Assembly (NCBI GenBank): GCA_045126595.1
Contig: JBGVOS010000052.1
Span: 1 to 11,419, forward strand
Length of the DNA: 11,419 nt
Reading direction: 5' to 3'
From: UBA1189 sp045126595
Lineage (GTDB): Bacteria; Bacteroidota; Bacteroidia; Bacteroidales; Bacteroidaceae
Both the position numbers and the translations under genes were made by a program. Every line of letters begins with the position of its first letter. Positions within the stretch are counted from its first letter, which is position 1. Positions 8,133-11,419 of the stretch are shown in pieces. A model generated the notes under the pieces. It was not told the origin of the DNA. It did not search any database and saw nothing but the letters and a program-made list of their open reading frames with translations.

Positions 8133-8720
8133 TTACAAAATGTGAAATAAAATTACAAAAACAATGCATTTCGTCACCGTAAAGCGCGGCAAATCACCCT
8201 CCTTCAATGCCTCCTTTATTGTATGGAGCGCACGATGTAATTGCGCCTTCACAGTCCCTTCCGAGATACCTAACCGCTCGGCTATTTCGCGAACCTTCAT
8301 CCCCTCGTAAAACCGCAACTGACAAACCTCCCGACAAGCCTTGGGCAAATTCTCCACTTCACCCTTCAGCACACTATAGACAGAAGCCATCTCCGACTCA
8401 TCCAAATCCTCCCTTTGGCAGAATTCTTTAATGTAGAGTTCGCGGTTCTGCACCTCCAATGACAAATCACGCAGATAATTAAGACTGCGATTGCGGACAG
8501 AGGTACGCAGATAGGAAGCCAAATTCGTCACATTCCTCACATCCGTACGTTCGTAAAGCGTAATCAACACCTCCTGAACGATGTCATCCGCCAAATCATA
8601 GTCCAGCACATAGGTATAGGCCAGCTCGTGGAGATGGGCATAGCAGGCATCGAACAGGGCGGCGTAGGCACGGGAGCTGCCGCGAGCAAGACCATCAAGG
8701 ATAGAGGCGCTTAGGTTCAT
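8133..8720 (-). CDS. ECF sigma factor, FecR/SusCD-associated
   Basis: This 195-residue RNA polymerase sigma-70 family ECF factor should activate the operon it heads once FecR releases it. Region 2 spans about 19-85, with the core-binding and -10 recognition segment DYDLADDIVQEVLITLYE at 40-57. Region 4 spans about 112-172 with the helix-turn-helix REIAERLGISEGTVKAQLHR at 144-163, preceded by LPKACREVCQLRFYEG. I chose ATG 8720; the frame stays open to a TTG at 8735, but the five extra residues are not needed. The C-terminal end is odd: after LPRFTVTK (177-184) it finishes in eleven mostly hydrophobic residues, CIVFVILFHIL, which could be a membrane-seeking or degradation tail. No strong ribosome-binding site is visible, as is usual in this phylum. 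The second ECF sigma gene is transcribed divergently from the same intergenic region. Confidence 0.95.
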   Translation of the reverse strand: MNLSASILDGLARGSSRAYAALFDACYAHLHELAYTYVLDYDLADDIVQEVLITLYERTDVRNVTNLASYLRTSVRNRSLNYLRDLSLEVQNRELYIKEFCQREDLDESEMASVYSVLKGEVENLPKACREVCQLRFYEGMKVREIAERLGISEGTVKAQLHRALHTIKEALKEGDLPRFTVTKCIVFVILFHIL

Positions 8721-8767
8721 CAATATATCACGCAAAATAATGTATCACGCCAAATGCGTCAAGAGTG

Positions 8768-8798
8768 CAAAAATAGACAAAATATCTGAGAACGCAAT
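8768..8798 (-). promoter_or_regulatory. putative primary promoter of the leftward sigma-FecR-SusCD operon
   Basis: On the minus strand, 8775-8768 read TATTTTTG, an exact match to the Bacteroidota -7 box TAnnTTTG. After a 19-base spacer, 8798-8795 read ATTG, one mismatch from the -33 box TTTG. Transcription would start near 8761, giving a leader of about 40 bases before the ATG at 8720. This is the best placed candidate for basal expression of the sigma gene; support is motif matching only. Confidence 0.45.
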
Positions 8799-8861
8799 AA
8801 AGTAACGACTTTTGTGTACAATTAACCGAAATTTTGCAGAATCTTAGCTCGCTGCGCAAGC

Positions 8862-8893
8862 AGAAATTAGGCTGCGCCTCGGGAAATCGCAAA
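8862..8893 (-). promoter_or_regulatory. weak mirror-image promoter in the left half of the palindrome
   Basis: Reading the minus strand, TTTG at 8893-8890 is followed after 20 bases by TAATTTCT at 8869-8862, which matches TAnnTTTG except in its last two bases. It is the symmetrical counterpart of the perfect plus-strand promoter in the other palindrome half. If active it would give a leader of about 130 bases before the leftward sigma gene. It may simply be a by-product of the inverted repeat. Confidence 0.25.
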
Positions 8894-8927
8894 TAAATTT
8901 GCATTTCCGCTCGGCTTGCACTAATTT
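8864..8927. repeat. 64-bp imperfect palindrome between the divergent sigma genes
   Basis: The outer arms AAATTAG (8864-8870) and CTAATTT (8921-8927) are exact reverse complements. The inner arms GGAAATcGCAAAT (8882-8894) and ATTTGCATTTCC (8897-8908) pair over 12 bases, with one bulged C at 8888 and only AA at the centre. Between these lie shorter matches, GCC 8876-8878 with GGC 8913-8915 and TGC 8873-8875 with GCA 8918-8920. A small extra hairpin, CTGC-GCAA-GCAG, sits just to the left at 8852-8863, and GCTGCGC occurs twice 20 bases apart (8851 and 8871). The element lies between divergent starts, so a terminator role is unlikely. It could be a regulator-binding site, a cruciform-forming control region, or a copy of a dispersed intergenic repeat. 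Confidence 0.85.
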
Positions 8928-8929
8928 TG
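8898..8929 (+). promoter_or_regulatory. consensus Bacteroidota promoter for the rightward sigma operon
   Basis: TTTG at 8898-8901, a 20-base spacer, then TAATTTTG at 8922-8929 give an exact match to TTTG-N19-21-TAnnTTTG, the housekeeping promoter of Bacteroidota. Transcription should start around 8936, about 20 bases before the ATG at 8957. The -33 box lies in the inner stem and the -7 box in the outer stem of the palindrome, so anything that binds or melts the palindrome would compete with RNA polymerase. Confidence 0.65.
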
Positions 8930-8956
8930 TCCACCCACACAACAAAGCGCAACCCC

Positions 8957-9502
8957 ATGCCACTGCCCCACGACGAAGACATACTCATCCAGCAACTGCG
9001 CAACCCACAGACACGGCGCAGCACATTCTCCATGCTCGTGAAGGAGCACAGCGAGCCCCTCTACCGCCACATACGCCGCATGGTGATGAGCCACGACGAC
9101 GCCAACGACATCCTGCAGAACACCTTCATCAAGGCATGGACGGGACTCGACGGATTCCTCGGCAACGCCAAGGTAACCACCTGGCTATACCGCATAGCCA
9201 CCAACGAGACACTCACCTTCATCAGCCGCAACAGCCACAACGAAGCCGTGGAGGACATCGAGGCGTACGCTACACAGCTCGAAGCCGACGAGTGGTTCGA
9301 CGGCGACAGCCTGCAAGCACGCTTCACCGCCGCCATACAGGCACTGCCGCCCAAGCAGCGACTGGTGTTCAACATGAAATACTACGACGAGATGAAATAC
9401 GAGGAGATGTCGGCCATACTCGGTACCAGCACCGGAGCGCTGAAAGCATCGTACCACCTCGCCGTGAAGAGAATAAGCGAATATTTTAACGACGACTTTT
9501 AA
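8957..9502 (+). CDS. ECF sigma factor heading the anSME operon
   Basis: This 181-residue ECF sigma factor is only distantly like the leftward one and belongs to the RpoE/CnrH-like type seen with small anti-sigma proteins. Region 2 spans about 24-91: SEPLYRHIRRMVMSHDDANDI leads into the recognition segment ILQNTFIKAW (52-61), followed by TTWLYRIATNE (74-84). Region 4 spans about 122-175, with LPPKQRLVFNMKYYDEM and the helix-turn-helix YEEMSAILGTSTGALKASYH near 148-167. I chose ATG 8957 rather than the in-frame TTG at 8927, because the TTG lies inside the promoter's -7 box and the predicted transcript starts after it. The gene is followed 75 bp later by the membrane protein that probably restrains it. 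Codons are strongly C-ending, unlike the SusD region. Confidence 0.95.
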   Translation: MPLPHDEDILIQQLRNPQTRRSTFSMLVKEHSEPLYRHIRRMVMSHDDANDILQNTFIKAWTGLDGFLGNAKVTTWLYRIATNETLTFISRNSHNEAVEDIEAYATQLEADEWFDGDSLQARFTAAIQALPPKQRLVFNMKYYDEMKYEEMSAILGTSTGALKASYHLAVKRISEYFNDDF

Positions 9503-9577
9503 ACCATTTCGCAAGGACCGAGTCAAAGAAATACAATAAGGAGTCCCCGAACCCCCAAACAACAGAAAAAAACAACA

Positions 9578-9946
9578 ATGAAAGACGATAGAGAACTCAC
9601 AGCCCGATGCGGGAAGCGCGACTCCTTCAAGATTCCCGAAGGATACTTCGAGCAGCTGCACGAACAGCTTATGCAGAACCTGCCCGATACACAGCCCGCA
9701 CCCGCTCCCGCCGCCAAGGTGACCCTCATGGCACGCGTCAAGCCGTGGCTCTACATGGCCGCCACGTTCGTAGGCATCATCTTCATGGTACAAAGCCTCA
9801 TGTACGTACAGGAAAGCCGCTTCCCCACCGACGGGATGGCCGCCACCGAAGACATCTATACCGACGAGATAGACCGATTCATGTCATCCTCGCTCTACAA
9901 CGAGTATGTACTCTACTCGTACCTCACAATGGCCGATTATGAATAA
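9578..9946 (+). CDS. small single-span membrane protein, probable anti-sigma factor
   Basis: This 122-residue protein has a cytoplasmic-type N-terminus containing FKIPEGYFEQLHEQLMQNLP (17-36). That short amphipathic motif is one I associate with small proteins following ECF sigma genes in Bacteroidota. A Pro/Ala linker (37-47) comes next, then one membrane span (about 55-77), and an acidic, Tyr-rich outer tail of about 45 residues ending in LTMADYE. No zinc-binding HxxxCxxC motif is present, so it is not a ZAS-type anti-sigma factor. By layout it resembles CnrY/RsiW-like short anti-sigma proteins: the N-terminus grips the sigma factor and the tail senses the periplasm. The position between a sigma gene and a periplasmic Spy-like gene supports this, but no domain match could be run. 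The leader is A-rich with no Shine-Dalgarno site. Confidence 0.7.
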   Translation: MKDDRELTARCGKRDSFKIPEGYFEQLHEQLMQNLPDTQPAPAPAAKVTLMARVKPWLYMAATFVGIIFMVQSLMYVQESRFPTDGMAATEDIYTDEIDRFMSSSLYNEYVLYSYLTMADYE

Positions 9947-9979
9947 AACTCCAAACACTAATCTCTAAACACAAAACAT

Positions 9980-10483
9980 ATGAAACGACACATCACCACC
10001 CTACTCGTAGGCCTCGTATGCCTCATGGCAGCCGCACAGCAGCCCCAGGGCCAGCGCCCCGAACGCCCCAGCATGACCCCCGAGGAGTTCCAGACCAGGC
10101 AGAAAGAGTTCATCGCCCAGCAGGCAGGACTCACCGAGGAAGAGAGCGACGCCTTCTTCCCCCTCTACTTCGAGCTGCAAGGCAAGAAGCACGAAGCCAA
10201 CCGCAGCGCGTGGAAAGAAGCACGACGCGTGCCACCCCACGAACGCACCGAAGAGGAATGCGACAAGATGATTGACGCACTGGCCGACGTCAAAATCAAG
10301 TGTGCCACACTCGAAAAAGAATACCTCGCCAAGTTCAAGAAGATACTCCCCGCAAAGAAACTCATGCGCGTACAGATGGCCGAGGAACGCTACCAGCGCG
10401 AACTCCTGCGCGGCATGCAGCAAGGAGCCCCCGCCAAGAGACCCGATGGCAAAAGACCCGAAATGCCCCGACAGGAGAGATGA
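9980..10483 (+). CDS. exported charged helical protein, Spy/CpxP/CnrX-like sensor or chaperone
   Basis: This 167-residue protein starts with a signal peptide (about 1-19, ending LMAAA) that has no lipobox, so the mature protein should be soluble in the periplasm. The mature part is very rich in Glu, Lys, Arg and Gln, and helical: EEFQTRQKEFIAQQAGLTEEE (35-55), FFPLYFELQGKKHEANR (59-75), a middle helix with Cys94 and Cys108, and LAKFKKILPAKKLMRVQMAEE (117-136). The pattern of a helix, LTEEE, an FFPLY helix and a late KILPAKKL motif recalls the LTxxQ-type Spy/CpxP/CnrX helical hairpin proteins found in sigma/anti-sigma operons. The tail (148-167) is disordered and rich in Pro, Lys and Arg. Two cysteines in the mature part could form a disulfide. 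It lies 33 bp after the membrane protein, and its stop overlaps the anSME start by four bases. The role as sensor or chaperone is inferred. Confidence 0.65.
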   Translation: MKRHITTLLVGLVCLMAAAQQPQGQRPERPSMTPEEFQTRQKEFIAQQAGLTEEESDAFFPLYFELQGKKHEANRSAWKEARRVPPHERTEEECDKMIDALADVKIKCATLEKEYLAKFKKILPAKKLMRVQMAEERYQRELLRGMQQGAPAKRPDGKRPEMPRQER

Positions 10484-11419
10484 ACAACAACACACTGCAC
10501 TTCACCGACGCGCAGAAGCTGACACGACCCACGGCCTTCACCACCATGATAAAGCCCGTGGGCTCGCTGTGTAACCTCGACTGCGAATACTGCTACTACC
10601 TGGGCAAAGCCGACCTCTACGGAGGACACCAGCCCAAGATGACGGGCGAACTCCTGGAACGGTACATCAGCCAGTACATCGAGGCCGTACAGGTGCCCAC
10701 CGTCACCTTCTGCTGGCACGGCGGAGAGCCGCTGCTCGCCGGCATCGACTTCTACGAAAAGGCCGTGGCACTGCAAAACCGATATAAGGGCAACAAGCAG
10801 ATAGAGAACTCACTGCAGACCAACGGACTGCTCGTCAACCCCGACTGGTGCAGCTTCTTCCGCGAAAACAACTTCCTCATAGGCCTCTCCATCGACGGTC
10901 CCAAGGACATACACGACGCCTACCGACGCGACCGAGGCGGACACCCCACCTTCGACCGCGTCATCCGCGCCCTCGAAATGATGGCCACAAGCGGCGTAGA
11001 GTACAACACCCTGAGCACCATCAACAACCGCTGTGCCGGACAAGGGCGCAGAGTATACGAGTTCATGCGCTCGGTGAGCCGATACATGCAGTTCCTCCCC
11101 GTCGTGGAACACACCGTCCCCACCCCATCGGGCCGCGCCGCCATCGTCCCCCCCGGCACCGAAGGAAGCACGGCAGCCCCCTGGAGCATCACCCCGAAGG
11201 CATTCGGCAAGTTCATGTGCGACGTATTCGACCAATGGGTCGTAGGCGACGTGGGCGAACGCTTCGTACAACTCTTCGACATCACCCTCGCCCAATGGTG
11301 CGGCGTGCAGCCCGGACTCTGCGCCTTCTGCCCCACCTGCGGCGACGGACTTGTGGTCGAGCACAACGGCGACGTATACATGTGCGACCACTTCGTATAC
11401 CCCGAATACCGCCTCGGCA
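10480..11419 (+). CDS. anaerobic sulfatase-maturating radical SAM enzyme (anSME), 3' end beyond window
   Basis: The first 313 residues are present. anSMEs oxidise an active-site Cys or Ser of sulfatases to formylglycine without oxygen, in the cytoplasm. The radical SAM cluster motif CNLDCEYC gives Cys31, Cys35 and Cys38, preceded by KPVGSL and followed by YYL as in the family. FCWHGGEPLLAG (77-88) is the GGEP SAM-binding motif, and LSIDGP (136-141) and YMQFLPVVEH (202-211) are further family segments. The SPASM part shows Cys281, Cys287 and Cys302 with spacing C-x5-C-x14-C, followed by Asp303, which corresponds to the catalytic base (Asp277 as I recall in the Clostridium perfringens enzyme). 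Two further cysteines, Cys274 and Cys284, lie in the same stretch. The remaining SPASM cysteines lie beyond the edge. The ATG overlaps the preceding stop as ATGA, with AGGAG only two bases upstream, so coupled translation is likely. No sulfatase gene is visible. Confidence 0.94.
   Translation, partial: MNNNTLHFTDAQKLTRPTAFTTMIKPVGSLCNLDCEYCYYLGKADLYGGHQPKMTGELLERYISQYIEAVQVPTVTFCWHGGEPLLAGIDFYEKAVALQNRYKGNKQIENSLQTNGLLVNPDWCSFFRENNFLIGLSIDGPKDIHDAYRRDRGGHPTFDRVIRALEMMATSGVEYNTLSTINNRCAGQGRRVYEFMRSVSRYMQFLPVVEHTVPTPSGRAAIVPPGTEGSTAAPWSITPKAFGKFMCDVFDQWVVGDVGERFVQLFDITLAQWCGVQPGLCAFCPTCGDGLVVEHNGDVYMCDHFVYPEYRLG

Noticed and set aside
8864..8927. Palindrome as a transcription terminator
   Set aside because: It sits between divergent gene starts, so no transcript from within the window needs termination there, and its right half holds a consensus promoter.
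8927..8956. TTG start giving the rightward sigma factor ten extra residues
   Set aside because: The TTG is part of the -7 promoter box and lies before the predicted transcript start; the ATG at 8957 begins where family members normally do.
10001..10495. A 164-codon minus-strand open frame opposite the Spy-like gene
   Set aside because: Its long Leu/Gly/Ala-rich hydrophobic product mirrors the Glu/Lys/Arg-rich helical protein on the plus strand, which has a signal peptide and operon context.
1..11419. CRISPR array, tRNA, rRNA, insertion sequence or phage genes
   Set aside because: I saw no regularly spaced repeats, no cloverleaf or rRNA-like segment, no transposase or integrase motif and no terminal inverted repeats with target duplications in reading the window.

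Overview
The window comes from a Bacteroidales-type member of the Bacteroidota. The evidence is a SusC/SusD outer-membrane pair with FecR and ECF sigma regulators, a DUF4843 lipoprotein, a PKD-like lipoprotein, A-rich leaders with few Shine-Dalgarno sites, and promoters of the TTTG...TAnnTTTG type. A Prevotella-like or Bacteroides-like genome of middling GC fits, but I cannot name the species.

Left and middle (1-8720, minus strand): one long co-directional operon reading leftwards. Its order is ECF sigma factor, FecR-type anti-sigma factor, SusC-like TonB-dependent transporter with an N-terminal STN signalling domain, SusD-like lipoprotein, DUF4843 lipoprotein, and a PKD-like family lipoprotein that runs off the left edge. 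Gaps are 18-52 bp. This is a complete trans-envelope signalling cassette: ligand-loaded SusC contacts FecR through its STN domain, FecR releases the sigma factor, and the sigma factor raises transcription of the uptake genes. No hydrolase is visible, so the substrate is unknown.

Centre (8721-8956): a divergent intergenic region between two ECF sigma genes. It holds a roughly 64-bp imperfect palindrome (8864-8927). The right half carries a perfect Bacteroidota-type promoter for the rightward operon, and the left half carries a weaker mirror-image promoter. A second promoter-like pair lies closer to the leftward sigma gene.

Right (8957-11419, plus strand): a GC-rich operon of a second ECF sigma factor, a small single-span membrane protein (likely its anti-sigma factor), a small exported charged helical protein resembling Spy/CpxP/CnrX sensors, and an anaerobic sulfatase-maturating radical SAM enzyme (anSME), cut by the right edge. 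The anSME start overlaps the preceding stop codon (ATGA), which suggests translational coupling. This set resembles a CnrYXH-style envelope stress module joined to a sulfatase maturase. It is the most unusual combination here, and together with the SusCD locus it hints at, but does not prove, a role in using sulfated glycans.
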